The translations under genes and the position numbers were made by a program. Of a DNA stretch of 64,000 nucleotides, positions 36,517 through 44,757 are shown piece by piece. The notes beneath the pieces were generated by a model, which searched no databases, was not told the origin of the DNA, and was given only the letters and a program-made list of their open reading frames with translations. This stretch comes from Candidatus Brevundimonas colombiensis (lineage in GTDB: Bacteria; Pseudomonadota; Alphaproteobacteria; Caulobacterales; Caulobacteraceae). The stretch covers positions 1,054,001 to 1,118,000 of the forward strand of contig CP119326.1 of the NCBI GenBank assembly GCA_029202665.1, written 5' to 3'. Within the stretch, counting starts at the first letter, position 1. Each line of letters starts with the position of its first letter.

Positions 36517-37347
36517 ATGCAGTTTCCGCGTCTGCCGGACTGGGCCATCTACGGGGCGGTGGCGGCCGTCCTCCTGGCCGTGTCGCTGGGCCGGCGCGAG
36601 AACGCCGACGCGCCGCCCGCGCTGACGGCGACCGATGGCGAGGAGGGGCCGCTGCTGGGGCCGATCACGCCGTTCGATACGGCCGTGACCATCGACGCGG
36701 GCGAGACGCCGTTCCAGCCTTCGGCGGGCACCGCCTTCTCCATCGCCGGGCGCGGACGCTGGATCACCGCGCGCCATGTGGTCGAGGGCTGTCGCAAGCC
36801 GGCGCTGGTGGTGGGGCCGGGCCGGGCGGTGGCCGCCGACGTGCGGCTGGCGCCGCGCGCGGACGTGGCGCTTCTGATCACCGACGGCGGGCCGGCGGCC
36901 CTGCCCGTGGCGGTGCGCGATCCGCTGAGAAAAGGACAACGGGCGTTCCACCCCGGCTTTCCCCAGGGGCGGCCGGGCGAGGTGACGTCGCGCCTGCTGG
37001 GCCGCGAGACGCTGAAGGTGTTCGGACGCGGCGCGCGCGAGGAGCCGGTTCTGGCCTGGGCCGAGGTCGGGCGCACCGACGGGCTGGAGGGGACGCTGTC
37101 GGGCCTGTCGGGGGCGCCGGCGCTGGATTCGCAGGGTCGCGTGGTGGGCGTGACTATCGCCGAGGCGCCACGCCGGGGCCGCATCTATACGACCGCGCCC
37201 GAGACCTTCGGCCGCGCGATCCGGGGCGAACAGACCCGGGCGGAGGCGGCGCGAGGTCCGGCGGTGACGACCGAAGACTATGGCCAGGTGTCGAATATGC
37301 TGAGACGCGACCTGCGCGTGGCCCAGGTGGTGTGTCTGGCGGTCTGA
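36517..37347 (+). CDS. Membrane-anchored trypsin-like serine protease
   Basis: A 276-residue protein with an N-terminal hydrophobic anchor (WAIYGAVAAVLLAVSL) and a trypsin-like domain. The triad reads His87 (ITARHVVEGC), Asp116 (RADVALL) and Ser198 in GTLSGLSGAPALD. The usual GNSGGP is changed to GLSGAP, which may alter the oxyanion pocket but keeps the Ser. There is no PDZ domain. The coupling with the DUF350 gene suggests a joint membrane function, not defined. The C-terminal 40 residues contain a Cys (VVCLAV) that could pair with Cys92. Confidence 0.83.
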   Translation: MQFPRLPDWAIYGAVAAVLLAVSLGRRENADAPPALTATDGEEGPLLGPITPFDTAVTIDAGETPFQPSAGTAFSIAGRGRWITARHVVEGCRKPALVVGPGRAVAADVRLAPRADVALLITDGGPAALPVAVRDPLRKGQRAFHPGFPQGRPGEVTSRLLGRETLKVFGRGAREEPVLAWAEVGRTDGLEGTLSGLSGAPALDSQGRVVGVTIAEAPRRGRIYTTAPETFGRAIRGEQTRAEAARGPAVTTEDYGQVSNMLRRDLRVAQVVCLAV

Positions 37348-37353
37348 GGGCCG

Positions 37354-37451
37354 AATTGCACCCGCGAAATTGGTGCAATGGGGTGCAATTGGTTTTCCAA
37401 GCTTCTGTAAAAGAATAGAAAACTACAAGGCGGAATTGCACCTGTGCAATT
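37354..37451. promoter_or_regulatory. Cluster of TTGCACC palindromes
   Basis: AATTGCACC (37354-37362) faces GGTGCAAT (37372-37379) and GGTGCAATT (37382-37390). A perfect palindrome AATTGCAC-CT-GTGCAATT stands at 37434-37451. The spacing and repetition look like several binding sites for one dimeric regulator, whose identity is unknown. Confidence 0.5.
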
Positions 37452-37640
37452 TGACGGGGTCGGCGTGAACCTCGGGTGCTGGAGAACGTCCGAAACGTTT
37501 GGGATCGCGATGTCAAAGACCGGGGGAGATCATACTTCCGGTTCGGACCGCGTATGGCTGAAAGACGCTGCCGGTCGGCAAGGCGTTGAAAAGACGATGT
37601 TTCGGCTGCCGCCATGCGATGGCTGGCGATCAACGGCGCC

Positions 37641-37798
37641 TCTCCCTCCCCGAGACGGGGAGGGTGGCCGAGCGTAGCGAGGTCGGGTGGGGGCGGCGGA
37701 CGCCCCCTCACGGACCTGCTGGCCTTAGGGTGTGCGGCCTTGGGGGCCGCTCCCACCCGGTCGCTGCGCGACCACCCTCCCCCGCAGGGGGAGGGAGA
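37641..37798. repeat. Intergenic palindromic repeat, family B copy 1
   Basis: A 158-bp unit with arms CTCCCTCCCCG and CCCCGCAGGGGGAGGGAG at its ends and inner inverted segments (GGTCGGGTGGG against CCCACCCGGTCGC). The core 37657-37693 is nearly identical to 48734-48771 in copy 2. Confidence 0.85.
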
Positions 37799-37826
37799 TT
37801 TGTTTGCACTTGGCGTCTGACGCGCC

Positions 37827-40694
37827 CTACTTCAGCGCGCCGGTGTTCAGGTTCAGGGCGCCGGCCTCGATGACTTCCAGGTTGGGGTGTTTGGCGCGCA
37901 GATCGTCCAGGAATTTGGAGCCGTCGCCGACGATCACCAGACTGGCGCGATTGGCCGGCAGGTGTTCGGCAAAGGCGGCCTGGACCTGGTCGGGCGTGAC
38001 GGCGCGGACGCGGCCGGCGTAGTCGGCCAGGTCGCTCATCGGCAGATCATAGAGCGCCAGATTGGCGACCAGCGCGCCCAGACCGTCCACCGTCTCCAGC
38101 GAGCGGCCGAAGCCGCCGATCAGGGTGGCGCGGCGCGGGGCCAGGTCGGCCTGGGTCGGGGTGTCTGTTCCCAGCTTGGCGATCTCGGCCAGGATCAGGT
38201 CCGCGACCTCGTCGGCGGTCTCGTTCTTGGTCTGGGTCGAGGCGGTGAAGACCCCCGCATCGGCCCGCGCGCCCAGCGACGACGAGGCGCCGTAGGACAG
38301 GCCGCGCTTGATGCGGATTTCCTGATTCAGCCGCGACGAGAAGCCGCCGCCCAACAGGCTGTTGCCCAGGGTCAGGGGGAAGAAGTCCGCGTCGGTGCGG
38401 GCGACGCCGCGCACGGCGGCGACCACGGCGGCCTGACCGGCGCCCGGCTGGTTCACCACGACGATGCGCGGCGCCAGGGCCTGACCGGCCGGATGGGCGG
38501 CGGCGGTCGGGGCGGCGCCGCTGGGACGCCAGTCGCCGAACGCCTGCTGCGCCAGGGCGCGGGCGGCGTCGGGGGTGATGTCGCCCGAGAAGACCAGCGT
38601 CGCGTCCGATGGGCGATAGCGGGCGGCGTGGAAGGCGGCGACGTCGGCCGGGGTGATGGTCGGCACCGTCTGGGGCGTGCCCGTTCCCGGCGCGCCATAG
38701 GGGGCGTCGCCATAGATGACGCGGCCCACGGTCATGCCGGCGATGGCGGCCGGCTGGCTGAGGGCGACGCGCAGGCCGTCCAGCGTCTGGGCCTGCTGGC
38801 GCTCCAGCTCCTCGCCGGCGAAGGCGGGGTTCTTCACCAGATCGGCCATCAGGGCGACGGTCGCGGGGAAGGCGTTGGCCGGGGCGTTGGCGTAGACGTT
38901 GGAGAAGTCCACGCCGGCCGCCGCGCCGACCGCGGCGCCCAGCTGTTCGATCTGGGTGGCGATTTCGGGCGCCGTTTTCGTTTTGGTGCCCTGGGTCAGC
39001 AGGGAGGCGGTCAGGGCGGCGACCCCGGCCTTGCCCGCCGGATCGTCGGACGACCCGGCCTTGAAGCTGAGGCGGGCCGAGATCAGCGGCAGGCCGTTGG
39101 TCGGGGCGACCAGGACGCGCAGGCCGTTGGACAGGCGGAAGTCGGCGACGGCCGGGGTGGCGGGGGCGACCTCGGGTCCCGGCTGGGGCAGGCGGGCGCG
39201 TTCCGCCTCGGGCAGCAGGACGGCGGGTTCGCCGGCGGGCGCCAGGTCGGCGACCTTGACCGGTGCGTCCACGTTCATCTTCTGCACCGAGGCCGGGTTC
39301 TTGTCGTCGGCGGCCAGGAAGGTGATCGTCGACTGGCGTTGCGGCGTCAGATATTTGCGGGCGACGCGCTGGACGTCGGCGATGGTGACGGCCTGGATCT
39401 GGGCCACCTCCTGATCGGCGGCGGCGGCCGATCCGGTGTTGATCAGCGAGAAGCCCAGGGCGGTGGCGCGGTCGTCCACCGTCTCGCGGCTGCGCAGGGT
39501 GTTGGCGACGATCTCGTTCTTGGCCTCGGACAGCTCCTCGGCGGTGATCGGCGCATCGCGCAGCTTGGCGATCTCTTCGTTCAGGGCGGCGACGCCCTCT
39601 TCGGCCGTGTGACCCTGGGCCATGATGGCCAGGGCCGACAGATTGCCGGCCTGTTGGGCGAAGTCGGGGGTGGAGCCGATCTGGGCCGCGATCTGCTTGT
39701 CATAGACCAGCGAACGATACAGGCGGCTGGACTCGCCGGTCGACAGCACGCCGTCCAGCACGGTCAGGGCGGCGCGGTCGGGGTCGGCGTATTTGACCGT
39801 CGGCCAGGCGATGACCGCCGCCGGCAGGGGCACGTTCGGCGCATAATAGGCGACGTTGCGCGGCCCGGTCGGCTCAGGCTCGACCACATGATTGGCCGGG
39901 ATCGGCGTGGTCGGGTTCTTCAGCGGGGTGAAATACTGATCGACCCAGCGGTCCAGCTGGGCCTGGTCGAAATTGCCCGCCACGATCAGATAGGCGTTGT
40001 CGGGCCGATAATAGGTGGCGTGGAAGCGGCGCACGTCGTCCAGCGACGACGCCTCCAGCTCCTCGATCGAGCCGATGCCCGGGCGGCGATAGGGGCTGTC
40101 CTGATAGATGGTCTCGGGCACGAACAGGCCGAACAGACGGCCGTAGGGGTTGGCCAGGATGCGCTGGCGATATTCTTCCTTCACCACGTCGCGCTCGGCG
40201 ACGAAGGTGGGTTCGTCCACGACCAGCGAGCCCATGCGATCGGCCTCTGCGAACAGCATCCGCTCCAGGTGGTTGGCGGGCACGGTCTCGAAATAGGCGG
40301 TGGTGTCGTCGGCGGTGAAGGCGTTGTTGGAGCCGCCCACGTCCTCGGTCAGCCGGTCGAAGGTCTCGGGCGGCAGGTTCCGGGTGGACTTGAACATCAG
40401 GTGTTCGAACAGGTGGGCGAAACCGGACCGGCCGGCCGGATCGTCCTTGGAGCCGACCTTGTACCAGACCTGGACCGTCACGTTGGAGGCGGCCGTATCG
40501 AGCGCCGTATAGACCTCCAGCCCATTGGGCAGGACGCGCCTGGCGAAGCCCAGCGGGGGCACGGTCACGCCCTGCGGCGTCTGGACAGCTGCAGGGGCGG
40601 GCGCGCTGTCGGCGAAGGCAGGGGCGGCGAGGCCCAGGAGGAGGGCCGAGGCGGCGGCCCCGACCTTGAGCGTGGCGGTCAGGCGGAAATTCAT
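37827..40694 (-). CDS. Periplasmic two-domain M16 zinc protease
   Basis: A 955-residue exported insulinase-family peptidase. Signal peptide to about residue 29 (APAFADS). The first M16 domain (about 45-480) has the inverted zinc motif His94-x-x-Glu97-His98 in FAHLFEHLMF, with the downstream Glu in KEEYRQ. The second domain (about 510-940) has the M16 fold but no HxxEH, as usual in fused pairs where the second half is structural. ATG 40694 starts the signal peptide; the longer frame adds 21 unlikely residues. It probably degrades peptides in the periplasm. Confidence 0.92.
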   Translation of the reverse strand: MNFRLTATLKVGAAASALLLGLAAPAFADSAPAPAAVQTPQGVTVPPLGFARRVLPNGLEVYTALDTAASNVTVQVWYKVGSKDDPAGRSGFAHLFEHLMFKSTRNLPPETFDRLTEDVGGSNNAFTADDTTAYFETVPANHLERMLFAEADRMGSLVVDEPTFVAERDVVKEEYRQRILANPYGRLFGLFVPETIYQDSPYRRPGIGSIEELEASSLDDVRRFHATYYRPDNAYLIVAGNFDQAQLDRWVDQYFTPLKNPTTPIPANHVVEPEPTGPRNVAYYAPNVPLPAAVIAWPTVKYADPDRAALTVLDGVLSTGESSRLYRSLVYDKQIAAQIGSTPDFAQQAGNLSALAIMAQGHTAEEGVAALNEEIAKLRDAPITAEELSEAKNEIVANTLRSRETVDDRATALGFSLINTGSAAAADQEVAQIQAVTIADVQRVARKYLTPQRQSTITFLAADDKNPASVQKMNVDAPVKVADLAPAGEPAVLLPEAERARLPQPGPEVAPATPAVADFRLSNGLRVLVAPTNGLPLISARLSFKAGSSDDPAGKAGVAALTASLLTQGTKTKTAPEIATQIEQLGAAVGAAAGVDFSNVYANAPANAFPATVALMADLVKNPAFAGEELERQQAQTLDGLRVALSQPAAIAGMTVGRVIYGDAPYGAPGTGTPQTVPTITPADVAAFHAARYRPSDATLVFSGDITPDAARALAQQAFGDWRPSGAAPTAAAHPAGQALAPRIVVVNQPGAGQAAVVAAVRGVARTDADFFPLTLGNSLLGGGFSSRLNQEIRIKRGLSYGASSSLGARADAGVFTASTQTKNETADEVADLILAEIAKLGTDTPTQADLAPRRATLIGGFGRSLETVDGLGALVANLALYDLPMSDLADYAGRVRAVTPDQVQAAFAEHLPANRASLVIVGDGSKFLDDLRAKHPNLEVIEAGALNLNTGALK

Positions 40695-40788
40695 ACGAGG
40701 CTCCCAAGCCCGGAACGCCGGGCGCAGGAACCCTAACAGTGATTGTGCGTCTTGCACTACCGAGATGTAATGAAACGGCCGACCCCGA

Positions 40789-41673
40789 TCAGTCGGGGAA
40801 GACGCGCACGCCGATCTCGCCCTCGGGGGTCAGCCAGGCGTGTTTCATGCCCTGGCTGTTGAAGGGGGCGGCGATGTTGCCGGCGGCGTCCAGGGCGATC
40901 ATGCCCCCGTCGCCGCCCCGGCCTTCGCCGTCAAGCTGTCCGATCTGGTCGATCACGGCATGGGTCGCGTCGGACAGGGTCTGGCCGGCGGCGACGCGCC
41001 AGGCGGCCTGGGCGGCGGCGGCGACGCGGATGAAATATTCGCCCTGGCCGGTGCAGGAGGCGGCGGCCCGGTCGTCGGCCCAGGTTCCGGCGGCGGGGAT
41101 GGGGGTGTCGCCGACCCGGCCCGGCATCTTGCCGAACACCCCGGCGGTGGAGGTGGCGGCGGCCAGACGCCCCTGGCTGTCCAGCACGCAGCAGCCGACG
41201 GTGCCGTGGCTGAGGGCGCCGGGCGGATGATTGTCCTCGCCCTGGCCGGCGCTGGTGAACCAGGCGGCCTCGTCGGCGATCGGCTCCAGCCCCTGGTCGT
41301 GGGCGAACAGGGCCGCGCCCTCGCCCACCAGCATGACGTGGGGCGTGCGCTCCATCACCGCGCGGGCGGCGACGACCGGGTTCCTGAACCCCTGCAGGGC
41401 GGCGACGGCGCCCGCGCGCCGGGTCGATCCGTCCATGATGCTGGCGTCCAGCTCATAGGCGCCGGCCAGATTGGGCGAGGCGCCCTTGCCGGCGACGTAA
41501 AGCCCCGAATCCTCCAGCATGACGACGGCGGCCGCAGCCACGTCCACGGCGCTGTCGCCCGCGTCCAGCCGGAGTTTCATCGCCTCGACCACCTGGCGCA
41601 TGTGCACGACCTCGGCGTCATAGTTGCGTTCGCGCCGGGCGCCGGCGCCGCCGTGAAGGATGAGGGCGGTCAT
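40789..41673 (-). CDS. iaaA: Isoaspartyl peptidase / plant-type L-asparaginase
   Basis: A 294-residue Ntn-hydrolase of the T2 family that cleaves isoaspartyl dipeptides and asparagine. The autocleavage point and nucleophile is Thr158 in ALSHGTVGCCVLD; LHGGAG at the N terminus and GRVGDTPIPAAGTWAD plus CTGQGEYFIR are conserved substrate-side motifs. It is cytoplasmic and matures into alpha and beta subunits. It lies 94 bp upstream of the M16 gene on the same strand, possibly in one transcript for peptide turnover. Confidence 0.93.
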   Translation of the reverse strand: MTALILHGGAGARRERNYDAEVVHMRQVVEAMKLRLDAGDSAVDVAAAAVVMLEDSGLYVAGKGASPNLAGAYELDASIMDGSTRRAGAVAALQGFRNPVVAARAVMERTPHVMLVGEGAALFAHDQGLEPIADEAAWFTSAGQGEDNHPPGALSHGTVGCCVLDSQGRLAAATSTAGVFGKMPGRVGDTPIPAAGTWADDRAAASCTGQGEYFIRVAAAAQAAWRVAAGQTLSDATHAVIDQIGQLDGEGRGGDGGMIALDAAGNIAAPFNSQGMKHAWLTPEGEIGVRVFPD

Positions 41674-41776
41674 GGGATTGTCCTGAGCCTTGTTGCGGTC
41701 GCCTCTTTCAAACGGGCGTGGCGCTCTTTAGCGTCGCGATGAAGGCCGCGCCATGTCGGCTTGTCCAATAGACCAA

Positions 41777-41883
41777 CGGCCTCAAGCAGCGCGAAGCGCG
41801 GTAGGCCATCAACAACGGCCTCAAGCAGCGCGAAGCGCGGTAGGCCATCAACCGGCCTCAAGCAGCGCGAAGCGCGGTAGGCC
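41777..41883 (+). repeat. Three tandem copies of palindromic element, family D
   Basis: Copies at 41777-41812, 41816-41851 and 41853-41883 share CGGCCTCAAGCAGCGCGAAG followed by CGCGGTAGGCC and, in the first two, CATCAA. Each can fold as GGCCT...AGGCC with an inner GCGC-GAA-GCGC loop. Single related elements are at 46414-46445 and, degenerate, at 44395-44422. Confidence 0.9.
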
Positions 41884-41899
41884 AAGAAAGGAAACCTTG

Positions 41900-42901
41900 A
41901 TGCGCGCTGTTCTGTCCAAGGCCGCCGGCGGTCCCGAAACCCTGGTGGTGGAAGATGTCCTCGATCCCACGCCGAAGGCCGGCGAGGTGGTGATCGAGGT
42001 CAAGGCGGTGGGGATCAACTATCCCGACACATTGATCATCGAGGACAAGTATCAGTTCCGGCCGGAACGCCCCTTCTCGCCCGGCGCCGAGGTGGCGGGC
42101 GTGGTCGAGGCGGTGGGCGAGGGCGTCAAGGGCGTGCGCAAGGGCGACCGCGTCATCGCCGTGCCCGGCTGGGGCGGCCTGGTCGAACGGCTGGCGGTGC
42201 GGGCCGAGACGGTCATCCCCATCCCCGAGGCCATGAGCTTCCAGGAGGCGGCGGCCCTGATCATGACCTATGGCACCAGCTATTATGCGTTGAAGGACCG
42301 GGCGAACCTGCAACCGGGCGAGACCCTGCTGGTGCTGGGCGCCGCGGGCGGCGTCGGCGCCGCCGCCGTGGAACTGGGCAAGGCCATGGGCGCGCGCGTG
42401 GTCGCCGCCGCCTCGACCAACGACAAGGTGCAGTTCGCCCTGGACCTGGGGGCCGACAACGGCCTGATCTATCCGTCCGGCCCGATGGACAGGGCGGCGC
42501 AGAAGGAGCTGTCGGGCGAGTTCAAGCTGGCGACCGGCCGCGACGGGGCGGACGTGGTCTATGACGCGGTGGGCGGCGACTACGCCGATCCGGCGCTGCG
42601 GGCCATGGACTGGAACGGGCGGTATCTGGTGGTCGGCTTCCCGGCGGGCATTCCGTCCCTGCCGCTGAACCTGACCCTGCTGAAGTCCGTGTCGGTGATC
42701 GGCGTCTTCTGGGGCGCGGCCGTCGCGCGCGATCCCCAGGGTCACGCCGCCAATATGGCCGAGCTGATGCAGTTCTACGCCGACGGCAAGATCAAACCGC
42801 GCGTGTCCAAAACCTTCCCGCTGGAAAAGGCCGGCGAGGCGATCCAGGCCCTGGGCGACCGTCAGGCCCTGGGCAAGATCGTGGTGACTGTGGAGAGCTG
42901 A
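41900..42901 (+). CDS. NADPH:quinone oxidoreductase, zinc-independent MDR family
   Basis: A 333-residue medium-chain reductase without zinc ligands. GINYPDTLIIEDKYQFRPER and PFSPGAEVAGVVEAVGEGV are quinone-reductase motifs; the NADPH fold begins LVLGAAGGVGAAAVELGKA. ATG 41900 gives the conserved MRAVLSKAAGGPETL and follows AAGGAAA. The frame continues upstream through the tandem family-D repeat, where it encodes PQAARSAVGH repeats; that is not part of the protein in my view. It probably reduces quinones or enoyl compounds in the cytoplasm. Confidence 0.92.
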   Translation: MRAVLSKAAGGPETLVVEDVLDPTPKAGEVVIEVKAVGINYPDTLIIEDKYQFRPERPFSPGAEVAGVVEAVGEGVKGVRKGDRVIAVPGWGGLVERLAVRAETVIPIPEAMSFQEAAALIMTYGTSYYALKDRANLQPGETLLVLGAAGGVGAAAVELGKAMGARVVAAASTNDKVQFALDLGADNGLIYPSGPMDRAAQKELSGEFKLATGRDGADVVYDAVGGDYADPALRAMDWNGRYLVVGFPAGIPSLPLNLTLLKSVSVIGVFWGAAVARDPQGHAANMAELMQFYADGKIKPRVSKTFPLEKAGEAIQALGDRQALGKIVVTVES

Positions 42902-42922
42902 GGGCCGCCACCCGCCCGTTTT

Positions 42923-43030
42923 CGTCATCCCAGGGCCTGTCCCAGGAATCCATACGCCCGGTATCCGACGACGGCGCACCCTTCTGAGGCGCCGGGCGTA
43001 GGGATCCTCGCCACCAGGGCGAGGATGACG
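42923..43030. repeat. Intergenic palindromic repeat, family C
   Basis: A 108-bp unit bounded by CGTCATCC and GGATGACG, with inner inverted pairs ACGCCCGG/CCGGGCGT and GGAATCC/GGATCC. It is the only copy in this window; it lies between two convergent genes and may double as a bidirectional terminator. Confidence 0.7.
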
Positions 43031-43047
43031 GACAGTAATGGAGCCGC

Positions 43048-43446
43048 CTATTTGGCCTTCAGCCGCTCCAGCGCCTCTTCGGCCTGGTCGCGATGGCGGC
43101 GTTTGATGTTGGCGCCGACCATGGCCAGGACGGCGGTGATCACGGCCGCGTCGTCGGTGTAGCCGATGCCCGCGAAGATGTCGGGAATGGCGTCCACGGG
43201 CATGATGAAATAGGCCAGGCCGGCGAAGATCATCCCCTTGGCAGCCAGCGGCGTTTCGGGATCGCGCGCCGAATACCAGGCCGCCAGGGCCTGGTCCGCG
43301 AAGGGGATGCGGGCGGCCGTGCGCCGGATCTTGGGCCAGAAGCCCTTGGTCACGCGCACCTCGTTGACCTTGACCACGGACGGGACGAGCGCCTTGTTCG
43401 GGTCCAGGGCGTCGGACGGATCGGCGGGTTTGGCTTTGGCGGTCAT
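43048..43446 (-). CDS. YkvA-family (DUF1232) membrane protein
   Basis: A 132-residue protein with the DUF1232 core GMIFAGLAYFIMPVDAIPDI followed by GYTDDAAVITAVL, characteristic of the YkvA family, which has one or two membrane segments and no known function. The N terminus is Lys/Asp/Pro-rich and cytoplasmic. It diverges from the SDR gene across 55 bp. Confidence 0.9.
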   Translation of the reverse strand: MTAKAKPADPSDALDPNKALVPSVVKVNEVRVTKGFWPKIRRTAARIPFADQALAAWYSARDPETPLAAKGMIFAGLAYFIMPVDAIPDIFAGIGYTDDAAVITAVLAMVGANIKRRHRDQAEEALERLKAK

Positions 43447-43501
43447 GGCCGCTAAATCCTCAAACGAAACTCAGGTTCAACGCAATATAGGAACGATCAG
43501 G

Positions 43502-44284
43502 ATGAAACTCGACAGCAGTATCGCCGCAGTGGTCACGGGCGGGGCGTCCGGGCTGGGCGAGGGCACGGCCCGCGCCATCGCCGCCACCGGGGCCAAGGTC
43601 GCCCTGTTCGACCTGAACGCCGAAAAGGGCGAGGCCGTCGCGGCCGAGATCGGCGGCGTCTTCTGCCAGGTCGACGTGACCGACGACGCCTCGGTCGCCG
43701 CCGCTTTCGAAAAGGCCCGCGCCGCCCACGGCCAGGAACGGCTGACCGTCAACTGCGCCGGCATCGCCACCGGCCAGAAGACCGTCTCGCGCAAGAAGGA
43801 CACCGGCGAGATCAAGGCCCACGACATGGCCCAGTTCGAGCGGACCGTGCGGGTCAATCTGTTCGGCACCTTCCGCGTCCTGTCGCAGTCGGCGGCGGGC
43901 ATGGTGGCGCTGGCGCCGATGGCGGACGGCGAGCGCGGCCTGATCATCAACACCGCCTCGGTGGCGGCCCAGGACGGCCAGATCGGCCAGGCGGCCTATT
44001 CAGCGTCCAAGGGCGGCGTCTATGCGATGACCCTGCCCATCGCGCGCGATCTGGCCCAGGAAGGGGTGCGCTGCAACACCATCCTGCCCGGCATCATGTG
44101 GACGCCGATGATGGCGGGCATGGATCAGAAGGTTCAGGACAGCCTGGCCGCCGCCATCCCCTTCCCCAGCCGCCTGGGCACGCCCGCCGACTATGCCTCG
44201 CTGGTGCTGGAGCTGGCGCGCAACGTCTATATCAACGGCGAATGCATTCGCCTGGACGGGGCCATCAGACTGGCGCCGCGCTGA
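43502..44284 (+). CDS. Short-chain dehydrogenase, 3-hydroxyacyl-CoA dehydrogenase type II-like
   Basis: A 260-residue SDR. The NAD loop is VVTGGASGLGEG, the structural NCAG motif is at 84-87, and the catalytic Ser153, Tyr166 and Lys170 lie in INTASVAA and AAYSASKGG. The closest pattern is the HSD17B10/3-hydroxyacyl-CoA dehydrogenase type II group, acting in beta-oxidation of short or branched acyl-CoAs. ATG 43502 has AGGA just upstream and gives MKLDSSIAAVVTGG; the 88 upstream in-frame codons shadow the YkvA gene. Confidence 0.92.
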   Translation: MKLDSSIAAVVTGGASGLGEGTARAIAATGAKVALFDLNAEKGEAVAAEIGGVFCQVDVTDDASVAAAFEKARAAHGQERLTVNCAGIATGQKTVSRKKDTGEIKAHDMAQFERTVRVNLFGTFRVLSQSAAGMVALAPMADGERGLIINTASVAAQDGQIGQAAYSASKGGVYAMTLPIARDLAQEGVRCNTILPGIMWTPMMAGMDQKVQDSLAAAIPFPSRLGTPADYASLVLELARNVYINGECIRLDGAIRLAPR

Positions 44285-44297
44285 CTTTTTGAGGGCG

Positions 44298-44361
44298 CTA
44301 TCGCTGGCCGCCCGGCGGCTCGCTGCTTGAGCGCGAAGGCGCTCGGGCGGCGAGCGGTAGG
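44298..44361. repeat. Large imperfect hairpin after the SDR gene
   Basis: CTATCGCTGGCCGCCC pairs with GGGCGGCGAGCGGTAG with two mismatches, enclosing GCTGCTTGAGCGCGAAGGCG. The loop resembles the TCAAGCAGCGCGAAGCG core of family D, so it is probably a diverged or extended member. Confidence 0.6.
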
Positions 44362-44394
44362 GTGTTTCAGAGGCGGCGGTCCAGGGGCCGATCC

Positions 44395-44422
44395 GGCTCA
44401 GGTCGCGCGAAGCGAGATAGCC
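44395..44422 (+). repeat. Degenerate family-D palindrome
   Basis: GGCT-CAGGT-CGCGCGAAGCG-AGAT-AGCC keeps the end-to-end complement and the CGCGAAGCG core of family D. It ends 11 bp before the tRNA promoter. Confidence 0.5.
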
Positions 44423-44433
44423 GAAAAAAGAGC

Positions 44434-44462
44434 TTGCAGGATCGTTCAACCCTCCGCTATAC
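44434..44462 (+). promoter_or_regulatory. Promoter of tRNA-Gly
   Basis: TTGCAG and CTATAC are separated by exactly 17 bp, 42 bp upstream of the mature tRNA 5' end, as expected for a strong stable-RNA promoter. Confidence 0.6.
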
Positions 44463-44504
44463 GCCCCCTCCTCGACGGGGCGCACACGTAGCGCCTTACG
44501 GATT

Positions 44505-44579
44505 GCGGGCGTAGCTCAGGGGTAGAGCACAACCTTGCCAAGGTTGGGGTCGGGCGTTCGAATCGCCTCGCCCGCTCCA
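44505..44579 (+). tRNA. tRNA-Gly, anticodon GCC
   Basis: Full cloverleaf: acceptor GCGGGCG/CGCCCGC, D arm GCTC-AGGGGTA-GAGC, anticodon arm CAACC-TTGCCAA-GGTTG with anticodon GCC at 44537-44539, T arm GGGCG-TTCGAAT-CGCCT with one G-U pair, discriminator T44576 and encoded CCA 44577-44579. Confidence 0.97.
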
Positions 44580-44594
44580 TGTCGGGACGCAAAT

Positions 44595-44630
44595 AAAAAC
44601 GGGTCTGGCCAGTCGGTCAGGCCCGTTTTT
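44595..44630 (+). terminator. Rho-independent terminator after tRNA-Gly
   Basis: A 16-bp stem (44595-44610 with 44615-44630, two G-U pairs) with loop AGTC ends in GCCCGTTTTT; the left arm starts with five A residues, so it could work in both directions. Confidence 0.9.
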
Positions 44631-44757
44631 GCGTTTGGGCCAGACGCGATGACGACGGAAGCGGGGTCGGCGATTCCGAGGTCAGGCGAGCTGGAACCTG
44701 GACCGAGGGGGCGGGATTTGCTTGGCTGTTGCGCCAATATCCAAAGGAGGCCGCCTC

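Larger units (their letters stand above)
37348..37826. other. 479-bp intergenic region with operator-like palindromes and repeat
   Basis: It holds a cluster of TTGCACC/GGTGCAA elements (37354-37451) and a family-B palindromic repeat (37641-37798). Between them is a frame from ATG 37510 to 37677, but it runs into the repeat and its third positions are not GC-rich, so I do not call a gene. Confidence 0.7.

Noticed and set aside
37510..37677. Small ORF after the TTGCACC cluster
   Set aside because: Third codon positions are not GC-biased, no ribosome site, and the frame runs into a family-B repeat; kept only as a possibility in the findings.
37887..40736. 949-codon open frame opposite the M16 protease
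   Set aside because: Antisense shadow of a high-GC gene; no motif, low complexity Gly/Arg/Asp composition, and the opposite strand has clear M16 domains.
41777..41883. Possible CRISPR array
   Set aside because: The copies are separated by only 1-3 bases beyond the shared sequence, there are no unique spacers, and no cas gene is present.
41753..41899. N-terminal extension of the quinone oxidoreductase through the tandem repeat
   Set aside because: The encoded PQAARSAVGH repeats are not part of the MDR family and ATG 41900 has a good ribosome site.
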